From contig NZ_CP108006.1 in the NCBI RefSeq assembly GCF_036127095.1, positions 2,604,001-2,668,000 on the forward strand: DNA of 64,000 bases. The letters are read 5' to 3'. The position numbers and the translations under genes are program-made. This stretch comes from Streptomyces sp. NBC_00335 (GTDB lineage: Bacteria; Actinomycetota; Actinomycetes; Streptomycetales; Streptomycetaceae). The notes below the pieces were generated by a model, which worked only from the letters and a program-made list of their open reading frames with translations, made no database searches and was not told the origin of the DNA. Shown here piece after piece: positions 36,843 to 50,674 of the stretch; within the stretch, counting starts at the first letter, position 1; each line of letters starts with the position of its first letter.

Positions 36843-36862
36843 GGCCCCGAACGGCCGGGGCC
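36843..36862. terminator. Short hairpin between convergent genes
   Basis: GGCCCCG and CGGGGCC arms (7 bp) with a 6-nt loop, placed in the 26-nt gap between the regulator and glgP stop codons. Weak terminator candidate. Confidence 0.45.
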
Positions 36863-36863
36863 G

Positions 36864-39515
36864 TCAGCGCAGCACGACGCCGCTTCCCGCGTCCGGGTCC
36901 GTGCCGGTGCCCGTGGCGGGGCCCGCGACCAGGCCCAGTTCGGCCGGGGTCGCCAGCAGCGGGTGCGCCGGCATGATCCGTACGGTGTAGCCGAAGGGTC
37001 CCGTACGGTCGAGGGCGAGCGGGCCCTCGTACAGCCAGCGGCCCTCCAGGTCGGGTCCGCCGGCGGGCTTGAGCGGGAAGGCCCGCCCGCCCTGGATCAC
37101 GTCCTGCGCGTCGACCCGGCCCGCGACGGCCTGTACCTCCACGTCCTCGGGGGCCAGGGCGTCGAGGGAGACCTGCACGCGCAGGGTGAGGGTGGCCCCG
37201 AGTTCGGCGGTGCCGCCGACCGGGCCCGCGGTCAGGGCCTCCACGTGCTCGACGGTGACCTGCGGCCAGGCCGCGCGGACCCGCCCCTTCCACCAGGCGA
37301 GGTCCCGCGCCGGGTCCGCGGTCAGGGCGCGGTGGGAGAGCGCGGCCGGTGCGTAGAGCCGCTCCACGTACTCCCGCACCATGCGCCCCGCGAGCACCTT
37401 GGGCCCCAGGGAGACGAGGGTGCGACGGACCATCTCGATCCACCGCACCGGGAGTCCGGCCTGTCCGGCCCGGTCGTAGAACCGGGGTGCGACCCGGCCC
37501 TCGATCAGGTCGTAGAGGGCGTTCGCCTCCAGGTCGTCGCGGCGGTCCTCGTCCGCGCCGAGTCCGTCGGCGGTCGGGATGGCCCAGCCGAAGTCCGGCT
37601 CGAACCATTCGTCCCACCAGCCGTCCAGGACGGACAGGTTGAGGCAGCCGTTGAGCGCCGCCTTCATCCCGCTGGTGCCGCAGGCCTCCAGCGGGCGCAG
37701 CGGGTTGTTCAGCCAGACGTCGCAGCCCGGGTAGAGCTTCTGGGCCATGGCCATGCCGTAGTCGGGCAGGAACACGATCCGGTGGCGCACGCGGGGGTCG
37801 TCCGCGAACCTCACCAGTTCCTGGACGAGCCGCTTCCCGCCGTCGTCGGCCGGGTGCGCCTTGCCCGCGACCACGATCTGCACGGGCCGGTCGGGGTCCA
37901 GCAGCAGGCGGCGCAGCCGGTCGGGGTCGCGCAGCATCAGCGTGAGCCGCTTGTAGGACGGCACCCGGCGGGCGAACCCGATGGTCAGCACGTCGGGGTC
38001 GAGTACGGAGTCCACCCAGCCGAGCTCGGCGGCGGCGGCCCCGCGCTGGCGCCAGGAGGCGCGCAGGCGGTCCCGTACCTCTTGGACGAGCTGTTCCCGG
38101 AGCACCCGGCGCAGGTCCCAGACGTCCTGGTCGGGGATGTCGGCGACGGCGTCCCAGCGCTGCGAGCCGCCGACGGAGAGCGCGTCCTCGGTGCGGCCGG
38201 CGCCGATCTGCTTGGCGCCGAGCTTGACGACCTCGGGCGCCACCCAGGTCGGGGCGTGCACGCCGTTGGTCACCGAGGTGATGGGCACGTCGGCGGGGTC
38301 GAAGCCCGGCCACAGCCCGGCGAACATCTCGCGGCTGACGGCGCCGTGCAGGGTGGAGACCCCGTTGGCCCGCTGGGCGAGGCGCAGGCCCATCACCGCC
38401 ATGTTGAACACCCCCGGGTCGCCGCCGGGGTAGGTCTCGGCGCCGAGGGCCAGGATCCGGTCGACGGGTACGCCGGCCAGTTCGCCGCCCTCGCCGAAGT
38501 GGCGGGCGACCAGGGCCCGGTCGAAGCGGTCGATGCCGGCGGGGACGGGGGTGTGCGTGGTGAACACGGTGCCGGCCCGGACGGCTTCGACGGCGGCGTC
38601 GAAGCCGAGTCCCTGCGCTCCCTCCAGTTCCCTTATGCGCTCCAGTCCCAGGAACCCGGCGTGGCCCTCGTTGGTGTGGAAGACCTCGGGGTCGGGATGG
38701 CCGGTGATCCGGCAGTAGGCGCGCACCGCCCGGACCCCGCCGATGCCGAGGAGCATCTCCTGGAGCAGCCGGTGGTCGCTGCCGCCGCCGTAGAGCCGGT
38801 CGGTCACCTCGCGGGCCACGGCGTCGTTCTCCTCGACGTCGGAGTCGAGGAGCAGCAGCGGCACCCGGCCGACGCGGGCCTGCCAGACGTGTGCGTGCAG
38901 GGCCCGGCCGCCGGGGAGGCTCAGGGACACCCGGGCGGGGGTCCCGTCCTCCTCGCGCACCAGCGCGAGGGGCAGTTCGTTGGGGTCGAGCACCGGGTAG
39001 TGCTCCTGCTGCCAGCCGTCCCGGGAGAGGGACTGGCGGAAGTAGCCGTGCCGGTAGAGGAGTCCGACGCCGATGAGGGGGACGCCGAGGTCGCTGGCGG
39101 CCTTGAGGTGGTCCCCGGCGAGGATGCCGAGCCCGCCGGAGTACTGGGGCAGGGCGGCGGTGATCCCGAACTCGGGCGAGAAGTAGGCGATGCCGGCGGG
39201 CAGGTCTGCGGCGGCCTCGTGGCTCTGGTACCACCTCCCGCCGTGGACGTAGTCATCGAGGTCGGCGGCGGCGACGGCGAGCCGCCTCAGGAACCGCCGG
39301 TCCCCGGCGAGCTCGGCGATCCGCGCGGCGGACACGGCGCCGAGCAGCCGGACGGGATCCCCGCCGGCGGCTTGCCAGCCCTCGGGATCGACGGATTGGA
39401 AGAGTTCACGGGTCTCGGCGTGCCAGGACCAGCGCAGGTTGCGCGCGAGGTCGGCGAGCGGCGAGAGGGTCTCGGGGAGGACGGGGCGCACGGTGAATCG
39501 ACGGATAGCCTTCAC
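36864..39515 (-). CDS. glgP: Alpha-glucan (glycogen/maltodextrin) phosphorylase
   Basis: PLP-dependent GT35 enzyme of 883 residues that releases glucose-1-phosphate from alpha-1,4-glucan. The N-terminal DUF3417-type region is seen at about 10-110 (LARNLRWSWHAETRELF). The core shows AYFSPEFGI, ALPQYSGGLGILAGDHLKAASDLG, VFHTNEGHAGFLGLERI and FTTHTPVPAGIDRF. The PLP-lysine block is EACGTSGMKAALNG (K), with the preceding VWLNNPLRPLEA. GTG 39515 (then KAIRRFTVRP) has GAAGG 8 nt upstream; GTG 39524 is too close to that site. It is divergent from the GlgE pathway genes, with a zinc-ribbon gene between. Confidence 0.95.
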   Translation of the reverse strand: MKAIRRFTVRPVLPETLSPLADLARNLRWSWHAETRELFQSVDPEGWQAAGGDPVRLLGAVSAARIAELAGDRRFLRRLAVAAADLDDYVHGGRWYQSHEAAADLPAGIAYFSPEFGITAALPQYSGGLGILAGDHLKAASDLGVPLIGVGLLYRHGYFRQSLSRDGWQQEHYPVLDPNELPLALVREEDGTPARVSLSLPGGRALHAHVWQARVGRVPLLLLDSDVEENDAVAREVTDRLYGGGSDHRLLQEMLLGIGGVRAVRAYCRITGHPDPEVFHTNEGHAGFLGLERIRELEGAQGLGFDAAVEAVRAGTVFTTHTPVPAGIDRFDRALVARHFGEGGELAGVPVDRILALGAETYPGGDPGVFNMAVMGLRLAQRANGVSTLHGAVSREMFAGLWPGFDPADVPITSVTNGVHAPTWVAPEVVKLGAKQIGAGRTEDALSVGGSQRWDAVADIPDQDVWDLRRVLREQLVQEVRDRLRASWRQRGAAAAELGWVDSVLDPDVLTIGFARRVPSYKRLTLMLRDPDRLRRLLLDPDRPVQIVVAGKAHPADDGGKRLVQELVRFADDPRVRHRIVFLPDYGMAMAQKLYPGCDVWLNNPLRPLEACGTSGMKAALNGCLNLSVLDGWWDEWFEPDFGWAIPTADGLGADEDRRDDLEANALYDLIEGRVAPRFYDRAGQAGLPVRWIEMVRRTLVSLGPKVLAGRMVREYVERLYAPAALSHRALTADPARDLAWWKGRVRAAWPQVTVEHVEALTAGPVGGTAELGATLTLRVQVSLDALAPEDVEVQAVAGRVDAQDVIQGGRAFPLKPAGGPDLEGRWLYEGPLALDRTGPFGYTVRIMPAHPLLATPAELGLVAGPATGTGTDPDAGSGVVLR

Positions 39516-39680
39516 GCGTTCCACCTTCGCAGGGGATTACGGATCGGAGCGGCCGCACCACGCTGTGCACCGCGAGCGTCACCCTCGGAAGGCTAGCGCC
39601 CTCCCCTTCCCCCGACCATGGCGCCTCCAGCGGGCCTCCACCGACTGCGCGCACCTCCGGAGCCGTTGGCACCCCCGGGG

Positions 39681-40187
39681 TCACGCGGAGCCCGGCCCCG
39701 CGTCCACGTTCCATTGCGGCGGGAGTTCGCCGTCGCAGAAGACGCACACGAACCAGTCGTCGCGGACCACGTTGCACGCGCCGCAGGAGGTGCACCGGCG
39801 GAAGACCACGGCGTGGGTGAAGGCCGCCGGGTGGCGGATGCCCGCCCGGTCCAGGGCCGCGGCGACGGCCGGCCAGGCCGTCAGGTCGGGGCAGTAGCCG
39901 GTGGACAGGTTGCTCACCTCCACGGCGCTCCAGCCGGTCGCCGGATCCCGCGCGAAGCTGATCTCGCCCGCCGCCCGGACGGGGGCGCCGCCCGCGCACG
40001 CGACGTGCTCGCTGCGGCGCGGGGCGATCCGCAGCAGGCCCGGGGCGTCCACCACGTAGGTGTGCGGCTCGCCCGGGTCGCCCTCCAGGTCCGCCGCCGT
40101 GCGGACGGCCCGCCCGCGCGCTTCGGGCCGTACGGTCTCGGCCAGTTCGGGCGGGCCCGTGTAGCGGAAGAGCGGAGAGGTTGACAT
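39681..40187 (-). CDS. Small zinc-ribbon protein of unknown function
   Basis: Protein of 168 residues. The C-terminus has four cysteines in two CxxC pairs (RCTSCGACN and FVCVFCDGELP, about 130-155), so a zinc ribbon or rubredoxin-like metal site is likely. The rest (DPATGWSAVEVSNLSTGYCPDLTAWPAVAAALDRAGI) is not familiar to me. ATG 40187 is the natural start. It lies upstream of glgP on the same strand, 166 nt away, and is divergent from glgE. A role in glycogen metabolism is possible only by neighbourhood. Confidence 0.75.
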   Translation of the reverse strand: MSTSPLFRYTGPPELAETVRPEARGRAVRTAADLEGDPGEPHTYVVDAPGLLRIAPRRSEHVACAGGAPVRAAGEISFARDPATGWSAVEVSNLSTGYCPDLTAWPAVAAALDRAGIRHPAAFTHAVVFRRCTSCGACNVVRDDWFVCVFCDGELPPQWNVDAGPGSA

Positions 40188-40386
40188 CCGTTAGTCCTAT
40201 CCGAGTTGACGGAGCATCGGCAGGTGTCGGGCCGCGGCGGCCGGGCAGGCGTTCCACTACATACGAGTAGTTAACCGAACACCCGGGTTGGGCCGGGCAG
40301 GAGTGGGAAGGGCTCCTCGGGTACAGCGCACGGCGCACCCCGGAACCGCCTCCCCGCCACCCGAGTGAACGCGGACAGGAGCGGCC

Positions 40387-40511
40387 ATGCCCGCAGCCCA
40401 GCCGTCTTCCGAGCGGCTAGAAACAGAGCGAACAGAGCGTGCACTACCAGCTGCCTTGCCGGCTGGCCTGTTGTCACCGAGCCCTGCGAACTGCCCCCAG
40501 GTGATCCCATC

Positions 40512-40515
<4 letters not shown>
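40387..40515 (+). CDS. 42-codon leader ORF overlapping the glgE start
   Basis: A short open frame starting at ATG 40387, with AGGAG 5 nt upstream, and ending in a TGA that overlaps the glgE ATG (ATGA). The peptide begins [12 protein letters not shown] and has no known domain. Its start resembles the N-termini (MPA...) that I recall on longer GlgE proteins of other streptomycetes, so it may be a leader, a coupling device, or a frameshifted relic of the glgE N-terminus. Coding status unproven. Confidence 0.4.
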
Positions 40516-44197
<3,682 letters not shown>

Positions 44198-44368
44198 AGA
44201 CCCGCTCGCGGTGACGACGCACGAGGTGCACGAGGGCGGGCGAATGGGTCAATCGCCCGCCCCTGTACGGACCTTTCTGACCCGACACTCGCTCACACCG
44301 GAGAAGCAATCAGCACGATCCGGGACACTCTGCGCATTCTTGACGGCCCGGGGAAAGGACGCGACGCC

Positions 44369-45823
44369 ATGTCGGAGGCTGCATCCGCCCGGGATCGGCT
44401 CACCGCCGACCGGGCAACCGGGCTCGGGCTCGGGCTCGGCCCACTGGAGCCGATGCTGCGGGCCTGGCTGCCCGCGCAGCGCTGGTTCGCGGGCAAGGGC
44501 CGTGCCATCGGGCGGCTCAGGACCATCTCGGCGGCCGAACTGCTCCCGCCCGGGGCCGCCCCCGGACTGCTGCACCTGCTGCTCGACGTCGACGGGGACT
44601 GCTACCAGCTCCTGCTCGGCGTCCGCCCGAGCCCACTGCCGCCGGCCCTGGCGCCCGCGCTGATCGGCCGCGCCGAGCAGGGCCCGTACGCCGGCCAGTC
44701 GGTCTACGAAGGGCTGGGCGATCCGCGGCTCGCCTCGCTGCTGCTGGAGCGGCTGCGCTCCCCCGGCACCCTGGGCCCGCTGCGCTTCGACCGGGATCCG
44801 GCCGCCGTGATCCCCGAGGCACCCACACCCCGGCCGCTGTCCGGGGAACAGACCAACTCCTCGCTGATCTACGGGGATTCGTACATCCTGAAGATCTTCA
44901 GACGGGTCGGCCCCGGGGTGAACCCCGACCTGGAGCTGCCCCGGGCCCTGGCCGCGGCCGGCTGCACCCGGGTGCCCGCGCCGGTCGCCTGGTACGAGGC
45001 CGAGCTGCCCGGCTCCGAACCGCTGACCCTGGGCGTGCTCCAGCCGTACCTGCGCGGCTCCGACGACGGCTGGCAGCTCGCGCTGCACCGGCTGCGCACC
45101 GGAGCCGACTTCACCGCCGAGGCGCACGCGCTGGGCCGGGCCACCGCCGAGGTGCACAGCGCGCTGGCCGGGGCCCTGCCCACCGTCGCGCTGGGCCCGG
45201 AGCAGACGGCCCGCCTCGCCGCCGGGATGACGGCCCGGCTCGCCGCCACCGCCCGCGAGGTACCGGCCCTGCGTCCCTACGAGGCGGGGCTGCGCGGGGC
45301 CTTCGACGCGCTGGCCGCCTCCCGCGGGGCCGGGGTGTCCGCCCAGCGGATCCACGGGGACCTGCACCTGGGCCAGACCCTGCGCACCCTGGACGGCAGC
45401 TGGGCGCTGATCGACTTCGAGGGCGAGCCGGCCCGGCCGCTGGCCGACCGGCGCCGTCCCGAACCGGCGGTCCGGGACATCGCCGGAATACTGCGCTCCT
45501 TCGACTACGCGGCCCGCTCGCACCGGCCGTTCGCCCCCGCCTGGGCGGACGACTGCCGGGCCGCCTTCTGCGAGGGCTACGCCCGCACGACCGGCCGGGA
45601 CCCGCGCGAGGACCCCGTCCTGCTGCGCGCCTACGAGACCGACAAGGCGGTGTACGAGGCCCGCTACGAGTCCCGGCACCGGCCCGACTGGCTGCACGTG
45701 CCGATGGCGGCGATCCGGCGGCTGTCGGAGCCACAGCGTCCCCCCTCCCACCGCACGCATCCCCCCGTCCCCGGATCCACCACCCCCCACCACCCGAAGC
45801 CCCCGAGGAGGCCGCTCGCGTGA
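44369..45823 (+). CDS. mak: Maltokinase (maltose to maltose-1-phosphate)
   Basis: Aminoglycoside-phosphotransferase-like kinase of 484 residues. It uses ATP to make maltose-1-phosphate, the GlgE substrate. The N-terminal cap domain has [16 protein letters not shown] (about 30-45). The kinase lobe shows [21 protein letters not shown], the catalytic loop D331 in [10 protein letters not shown] and the metal-binding D349 in LIDFEGEP. The last 30 residues are a Pro/His-rich tail ([18 protein letters not shown]). ATG 44369 follows GAAAGGA. The stop overlaps the glgB GTG start (GTGA), so mak and glgB are coupled. Confidence 0.93.
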   Translation: MSEAASARDRLTADRATGLGLGLGPLEPMLRAWLPAQRWFAGKGRAIGRLRTISAAELLPPGAAPGLLHLLLDVDGDCYQLLLGVRPSPLPPALAPALIGRAEQGPYAGQSVYEGLGDPRLASLLLERLRSPGTLGPLRFDRDPAAVIPEAPTPRPLSGEQTNSSLIYGDSYILKIFRRVGPGVNPDLELPRALAAAGCTRVPAPVAWYEAELPGSEPLTLGVLQPYLRGSDDGWQLALHRLRTGADFTAEAHALGRATAEVHSALAGALPTVALGPEQTARLAAGMTARLAATAREVPALRPYEAGLRGAFDALAASRGAGVSAQRIHGDLHLGQTLRTLDGSWALIDFEGEPARPLADRRRPEPAVRDIAGILRSFDYAARSHRPFAPAWADDCRAAFCEGYARTTGRDPREDPVLLRAYETDKAVYEARYESRHRPDWLHVPMAAIRRLSEPQRPPSHRTHPPVPGSTTPHHPKPPRRPLA

Positions 45824-48144
45824 GCGCCGCACGACAGCCGTCACCGCCCGTCCGCGACGAAGCCCAGACCGCCGTTTCCGGCGCCGCCGGCGCCTCCACC
45901 GAAACGGGCGTGAAGAAGCCCCGGGCCCCCAGGGCCCGGAAGGCGGCCCCGCCGCGCGGGGTCCGGCCGGTGCCGGCGCTGGGCGCGCAGGAGCGGGCCC
46001 GGCTGCTGGAGGGCCGCCACCACGATCCGCACGCGGTGCTCGGGGCCCGCACCCAGCGGGGCGGGGTGTCCTTCCGGGTGCTGCGTCCGTACGCGAAGGC
46101 GGTGACCATCGTCGCCAAGGGGCTGCGGGCCGAGCTCCTGGAAGAGGGCGACGGGCTGTTCGCCGGGCTGCTGCCGCTGACCGGGGTGCCGGACTACCGG
46201 CTGCTGGTGACGTACGACAGCGACGAGGTGGAGGTCCACGACCCCTACCGGTTCCTGCCCGCGCTCGGCGAGCTCGACCTGCACCTGATCGGCGAGGGCC
46301 GGCACGAGGAGCTGTGGACGGCGCTCGGCTCGGAGCCGATGGAGCACCAGGGCGTGGCGGGCACCCGGTTCACGGTGTGGGCGCCGAACGCGCAGGGGGT
46401 CCGGGTCAGCGGGGACTTCTCGTACTGGGACTCGGTCGCCTACCCGATGCGCTCGCTCGGGGCGACCGGCGTGTGGGAGCTGTTCCTGCCCGGCGTCGGC
46501 GAGGGCGCCCTGTACAAGTACGACATCACCCGCCCGGACGGCTCGCACACCCTGCGCGCCGACCCGATGGCCAAGCACGCCGAGGTCCCGCCGGCGAACG
46601 CCTCGGTGGTGACGGCCTCCTCCTACGTCTGGCAGGACGCCGACTGGATGGCCTCGCGCGGGGAGCGCCCGCCCCACCAGGCCCCCTTCTCGGTGTACGA
46701 GCTGCACCTGGCGTCCTGGCGGCCCGGCCTCTCCTACCGCCAGCTGGCCGAGCAGCTCCCGGCGTACGTGACGGAGCTCGGCTTCACGCACGTGGAGCTG
46801 ATGCCGGTCGCCGAGCACCCCTTCGGCGGCTCCTGGGGCTACCAGGTCACCGGCTTCTTCGCGCCGACCTCGCGGATGGGCACCCCGGACGACTTCCGCT
46901 TCCTGGTGGACGCGCTGCACCGGGCCGGGATCGGGGTGATCGTCGACTGGGTGCCGGCGCACTTCCCGCGCGACGACTGGGCGCTCGCCGAGTTCGACGG
47001 CCGGCCGCTGTACGAGCACCACGACCCGCAGCGGGCCGCGCACCCGGACTGGGGGACGCTGGAGTTCGACTACGGGCGCCGGGAGGTCCGCAACTTCCTC
47101 GTGGCCAACGCCGTGTACTGGTGCCAGGAGTTCCACGTGGACGGGCTGCGCGTGGACGCGGTGGCCTCGATGCTCTACCTCGACTACTCGCGCAAGGACG
47201 GCGAGTGGACGCCCAACGAGCACGGCGGGCGGGAGAACCTGGACGCGATGGCCTTCCTCCAGGAGATGAACGCCACCGTCTACCGGCGCTGCCCGGGCGT
47301 GGTGACGATCGCCGAGGAGTCCACGGCGTGGCCGGGCGTCACCCAGCCCACCGACGCGGGCGGGCTCGGCTTCGGCCTGAAGTGGAACATGGGCTGGATG
47401 CACGACACCCTGCGCTACGCGTCGAAGGAGTCGGTGCACCGCAAGTACCACCACCACGACATGACCTTCGGGATGGTCTACGCGTTCAGCGAGAACTACG
47501 TGCTGCCGATCTCCCACGACGAGGTGGTGCACGGCAAGGGCTCGCTGGTGTCGAAGATGCCCGGAGACTGGTGGCAGCAGCGGGCGGCGCACCGGGCGTA
47601 CCTGGGCTTCATGTGGGCCCACCCGGGCAAGCAGCTGCTCTTCATGGGGCAGGAGTTCGCGCAGGGTTCGGAGTGGTCCGAGACGTACGGCCCCGACTGG
47701 TGGCTGCTGGACTCCTCGTACGCGGCGGCCGGTGACCACCGGGGCGTACGCAGCCTCGTGGGCGACCTGAACCGCACCTACCGGGCGGCTCCGGCCCTGT
47801 GGGAGCGGGACACGGTGCCGGAGGGGTTCGCGTGGGTGGAGGCGGACGCGGCGGAGGACAACGTCTTCGCCTTCCTCCGCTTCGCGCAGGACGGCTCGCA
47901 GCTGCTGTGCGTCTCGAACTTCTCGCCGGTGGTCCGGCACGGGTACCGGATCGGCGTCCCGGAGGAGGTCCCGCTGTGGCGGGAGGTCCTCAACACCGAC
48001 CAGCAGCTCTACGGCGGCAGCGGCGTCCACCACACCCAGCCCCTGCGCCCCGAACCGGTCCCCGCCCAGGGCCGCGCGGCGAGCCTGCGCCTGACCCTCC
48101 CGCCCCTGGCGACGGTCTGGCTCGGTCCGATGCCGCGGCGGTAG
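45820..48144 (+). CDS. glgB: 1,4-alpha-glucan branching enzyme
   Basis: GH13 enzyme of 774 residues that introduces alpha-1,6 branches into the glucan made by GlgE. There is an Ala/Pro-rich N-terminal extension of about 55 residues, two CBM48-like modules (about 65-160 and 165-290, [23 protein letters not shown]), then the barrel with [19 protein letters not shown]. Nucleophile D446 is in [16 protein letters not shown] and E499 in TIAEEST, spaced 53 residues apart as in E. coli Glg[18 protein letters not shown] supplies the third acidic residue. GTG 45820 has GAGGAGG 8 nt upstream and overlaps the mak stop. A strong hairpin follows. Confidence 0.95.
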   Translation: MSAARQPSPPVRDEAQTAVSGAAGASTETGVKKPRAPRARKAAPPRGVRPVPALGAQERARLLEGRHHDPHAVLGARTQRGGVSFRVLRPYAKAVTIVAKGLRAELLEEGDGLFAGLLPLTGVPDYRLLVTYDSDEVEVHDPYRFLPALGELDLHLIGEGRHEELWTALGSEPMEHQGVAGTRFTVWAPNAQGVRVSGDFSYWDSVAYPMRSLGATGVWELFLPGVGEGALYKYDITRPDGSHTLRADPMAKHAEVPPANASVVTASSYVWQDADWMASRGERPPHQAPFSVYELHLASWRPGLSYRQLAEQLPAYVTELGFTHVELMPVAEHPFGGSWGYQVTGFFAPTSRMGTPDDFRFLVDALHRAGIGVIVDWVPAHFPRDDWALAEFDGRPLYEHHDPQRAAHPDWGTLEFDYGRREVRNFLVANAVYWCQEFHVDGLRVDAVASMLYLDYSRKDGEWTPNEHGGRENLDAMAFLQEMNATVYRRCPGVVTIAEESTAWPGVTQPTDAGGLGFGLKWNMGWMHDTLRYASKESVHRKYHHHDMTFGMVYAFSENYVLPISHDEVVHGKGSLVSKMPGDWWQQRAAHRAYLGFMWAHPGKQLLFMGQEFAQGSEWSETYGPDWWLLDSSYAAAGDHRGVRSLVGDLNRTYRAAPALWERDTVPEGFAWVEADAAEDNVFAFLRFAQDGSQLLCVSNFSPVVRHGYRIGVPEEVPLWREVLNTDQQLYGGSGVHHTQPLRPEPVPAQGRAASLRLTLPPLATVWLGPMPRR

Positions 48145-48179
48145 CCGCCGGGATTCTTCCGGCCCCCGGAGAGGGGGTC

Positions 48180-48218
48180 GCGGAGGCCCTCGCCACCCCC
48201 GTGAGCGAGGGCCTCCGC
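48180..48218 (+). terminator. Hairpin terminator after glgB
   Basis: Perfect 14-bp arms (48180-48193, 48205-48218) with an 11-nt loop, 36 nt after the glgB stop; closes the glgE-treS-mak-glgB unit. Confidence 0.75.
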
Positions 48219-48401
48219 CTCATGGAGCACGGAGCGGTCCGGTGGCCGGTTCGGGTCCTTCCGCTCCTGTGAGAGGGATCACGCACAGGGCTATCGCCGG
48301 GGGCGGCCGGAACCGTACGCTGGGAAGTGGATCACCTGCGCGTGACAGATCGATCCGATTACCGGACAGTCGCAGGGAAAACCGTCCAAACTCCTTTACT
48401 C

Positions 48402-48418
48402 CGTAGGACGTTCCTACG
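48402..48418. promoter_or_regulatory. Inverted repeat in the 330-nt gap before the XRE gene
   Basis: CGTAGGA and TCCTACG (7-bp arms, 3-nt spacer). The 48145-48472 gap holds the glgB terminator and this repeat but no gene I can support. The repeat is 55 nt upstream of the regulator start and may be its own operator (inference). Confidence 0.5.
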
Positions 48419-48472
48419 AGTTATGGGCTTGTTTGATTGGTCTGTAGTCGCCGAGCCTCGGCCACTCCTACG

Positions 48473-49165
48473 GTGTGCCATGTGCACTCCAGCCCCCCTT
48501 TCAATGCCCCCGCCGCGCGTCGTCTCCGCGCTGCCCTGGGCATGGCTCCCGGTCATGTCGCCTATGGCCTGCGCGCCCAGTACGGACTGCTCGTCACTCC
48601 CGAGACCGTGATGGCGTGGGAGCGTGGCGAGATTTCGCCCACCTCCCCCGAGGTCACCGCTCTGGCCGGCGTGCTCTGGTGTTCCCCCGGCGAGCTGCTC
48701 GCGGAGCCCGTCACCCTGCGGGAGCACCGCATCGCCCGGGGCCTGGCCGCCGATGACCTGGCCCGCCGGGTCGGGGTGGAGGCGGGTGCGTACCAGAAGA
48801 TGGAGGACACCGGCCGCTGGAAGGGCAACGAGCGGCAGTCCGCCGCGCTGGCGACGGCCCTGGGGCTGACGCTGGCCCAGTTCGTGACGGCGACCGGCAA
48901 GCACGAGGAGCTGGCCGAGCTGCTGCGCAGCGCGGTGACCACGCGCTGGCAGGCGTACGCGAAGCCGCTGTCCAAGCTGCTTCCGGTGCCCAAGGCGCAC
49001 CTGGAGCGGGTGCTGGAGCAGCTGCACGCCGAGTACCAGTCGCGGATGGTGGCGACCCTGAGCTGGGGCACGGGTCAGGGCGAGGCCGGCAGCGGCGACT
49101 CGGGACGTGAGTACCTCAGCGACATCGTGGAGCGGTTCTGGTACCTCGCGGGGGGTGCGTCGTAG
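48473..49165 (+). CDS. XRE-family regulator with two helix-turn-helix units
   Basis: DNA-binding protein of about 230 residues. Two Cro/C1-type HTH stretches follow each other: ARRLRAALGMAPGHVAYGLRAQYG...VMAWERGEISPTS (about 15-60) and LREHRIARGLAADDLARRVGVEAGAYQKMEDTGRWKGNERQSAAL (about 80-125). A helical C-terminal region (about 130-200) follows. GTG 48473 is my choice as it opens the VCHVHSSPPFNAPAARR stretch; GTG 48482 is an alternative and no ribosome site is clear. It stands between glycogen and glycolysis genes, but its targets cannot be inferred. Confidence 0.82.
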   Translation: MCHVHSSPPFNAPAARRLRAALGMAPGHVAYGLRAQYGLLVTPETVMAWERGEISPTSPEVTALAGVLWCSPGELLAEPVTLREHRIARGLAADDLARRVGVEAGAYQKMEDTGRWKGNERQSAALATALGLTLAQFVTATGKHEELAELLRSAVTTRWQAYAKPLSKLLPVPKAHLERVLEQLHAEYQSRMVATLSWGTGQGEAGSGDSGREYLSDIVERFWYLAGGAS

Positions 49166-49195
49166 GACACATTCCGCCCGCGGGCTCCCTACGGG

Positions 49196-49240
49196 AAAGG
49201 CCCCGACCGCCGTCCGGACGAGGACGCGGTCGGGGCCTTT
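49196..49240. terminator. Bidirectional hairpin terminator
   Basis: Perfect 15-bp arms (49196-49210, 49226-49240) beginning AAAGGCC and ending GGCCTTT. It lies between the convergent XRE gene and pfkA and can serve both. Confidence 0.85.
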
Positions 49241-49350
49241 CGGCGCTCGAAGTCGGGGCGGGGGTCCCGCCCCCGGGGCCGGTCGGCGGCGATGCCGGCC
49301 GGGCCTTTCGGCGGCCGGACCGGTGACGGAAGTCCCGGCCGCCGGGACGG

Positions 49351-50376
49351 TCAGAAGACGGACTCGGCCTCGTACATGCGCTCCTCGGGGACGGTCTTCA
49401 GCTCGGTGACGGCGTCGGCCAGCGGGGCCATGACGATGTCGGTGCCGCGCAGGGCGGTCATGTTGCCGAAGTCGCCGCGGTGGACGCCCTCGACCGCGTG
49501 CCAGCCGAAGCGGGTCGCGAGGACGCGGTCGTAGGCGGTGGGGGTGCCGCCGCGCTGGACGTGACCGAGGATGACCGGGCGGGCTTCCTTGCCCAGGCGC
49601 CGCTCCAGCTCGACGGCGAGGCGGTTGCCGATGCCGGCGAAGCGCTCGTGGCCGTACTGGTCGATCGCGCCCTTCTCGTACGGCATGGAGCCCTCGCCGG
49701 GGTGCGCGCCCTCGGCCACGCAGATGACGGCGAACTTCTTGCCGCGGGCGAACCGTTCCTCCACCATCTTGACCAGGGCGTCCACCTCGAAGGGGCGCTC
49801 CGGCAGGCAGATGCCGTGGGCGCCGCCGGCCATGCCCGATTCCAGGGCGATCCAGCCCGCGTGCCGGCCCATGACCTCGACGACCATGACGCGCTGGTGC
49901 GATTCGGCGGTGGTCTTGAGGCGGTCGATGGCCTCCGTGGCGACCATGACGGCGGTGTCGAAGCCGAAGGTGCGGTCGGTGGAGGAGATGTCGTTGTCGA
50001 TGGTCTTCGGGACGCCGACGACCGGCATGCCGGCGTCCGACAGCATCCGGGCGGCCGTCAGGGTGCCCTCGCCGCCGATCGGGATCAGGGCGTCGATGCC
50101 GTAGCGCTTGGCCAGTTCGGCGGCGTTCTCGGCCGCTTCGTGGAGGCGTGCGCGCTCCATGCGGGCCGATCCGAGGATCGTGCCGCCGCGGGCGAGGATG
50201 CCGCTGACGGCGTTGATGTCGAGGGGGCGGTAGTTGCCGTCGAGGAGGCCCTTGAAGCCGTCCTCGAAGCCGATGACCTCGTCCCCGTGCCCGACCACGG
50301 CGCGGTGTACGACCGACCGGATGACAGCGTTGAGGCCCGGGCAGTCGCCGCCTGCGGTGAGAACTCCGATACGCAT
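49351..50376 (-). CDS. pfkA: 6-phosphofructokinase, group III (G104/K124 type)
   Basis: Cytoplasmic kinase of 341 residues that phosphorylates fructose-6-phosphate. It shows TAGGDCPGLNAVIRSVV, IGGEGTLTAARML with Gly104, VPKTIDNDI with Lys124, VMVVEVMGRHAGW, and HVQRGGTPTAYDR. Gly at 104 is found in ATP-using enzymes and Asp in pyrophosphate-using ones, so ATP is the likely donor. Lys124 is the family III feature known from actinobacteria. ATG 50376 has a GGAG within 11 nt upstream; earlier in-frame codons have no conserved sequence. It is divergent from pta. Confidence 0.95.
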   Translation of the reverse strand: MRIGVLTAGGDCPGLNAVIRSVVHRAVVGHGDEVIGFEDGFKGLLDGNYRPLDINAVSGILARGGTILGSARMERARLHEAAENAAELAKRYGIDALIPIGGEGTLTAARMLSDAGMPVVGVPKTIDNDISSTDRTFGFDTAVMVATEAIDRLKTTAESHQRVMVVEVMGRHAGWIALESGMAGGAHGICLPERPFEVDALVKMVEERFARGKKFAVICVAEGAHPGEGSMPYEKGAIDQYGHERFAGIGNRLAVELERRLGKEARPVILGHVQRGGTPTAYDRVLATRFGWHAVEGVHRGDFGNMTALRGTDIVMAPLADAVTELKTVPEERMYEAESVF

Positions 50377-50674
50377 CGTGCTGTGTCTCCTGCTCCTGGT
50401 CGTACCTGGCCGTTCGCGTGCGGGCGTCCAGCCGACGACGTACATATGAGGTGCCTTATGAAGGGCGTATTGGTGAAGCCTGTCCGATTGTTCCATGGGC
50501 CCCGGGTGGAGCGCGCTCCGTGGCACTGCGCCCGCGGGGTGCCCCCAGGGCCTTTCGACCCCCTCGGACAGGCCCTTCTCCCGGCGGGCGACCTACGGAA
50601 TCACAGGGGTATTGTCAAGAGGTCAACCCCATATTTACTGGGACAACCGAGTCGAATTGGGACGGAGAGCACGC
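50377..50674. other. 298-nt divergent region between pfkA and pta
   Basis: No gene seen. AT-richer than its surroundings near 50605-50645. A TTGTCA (50612-50617) is followed 14 nt later by TATTTA (50632-50637), a poor-spacing promoter candidate for pta. No Rex-type or other well-known operator was found by eye. Confidence 0.4.

Noticed and set aside
35511-39596. A plus-strand frame of about 1,361 codons
   Set aside because: It crosses the MFS exporter, the Lrp gene in a wrong frame and the antisense of glgP. Composition is shadow-like and no domain is seen.
50597-50637. A redox-type operator upstream of pta
   Set aside because: No symmetric site of known type could be found; only a poorly spaced promoter-like pair.
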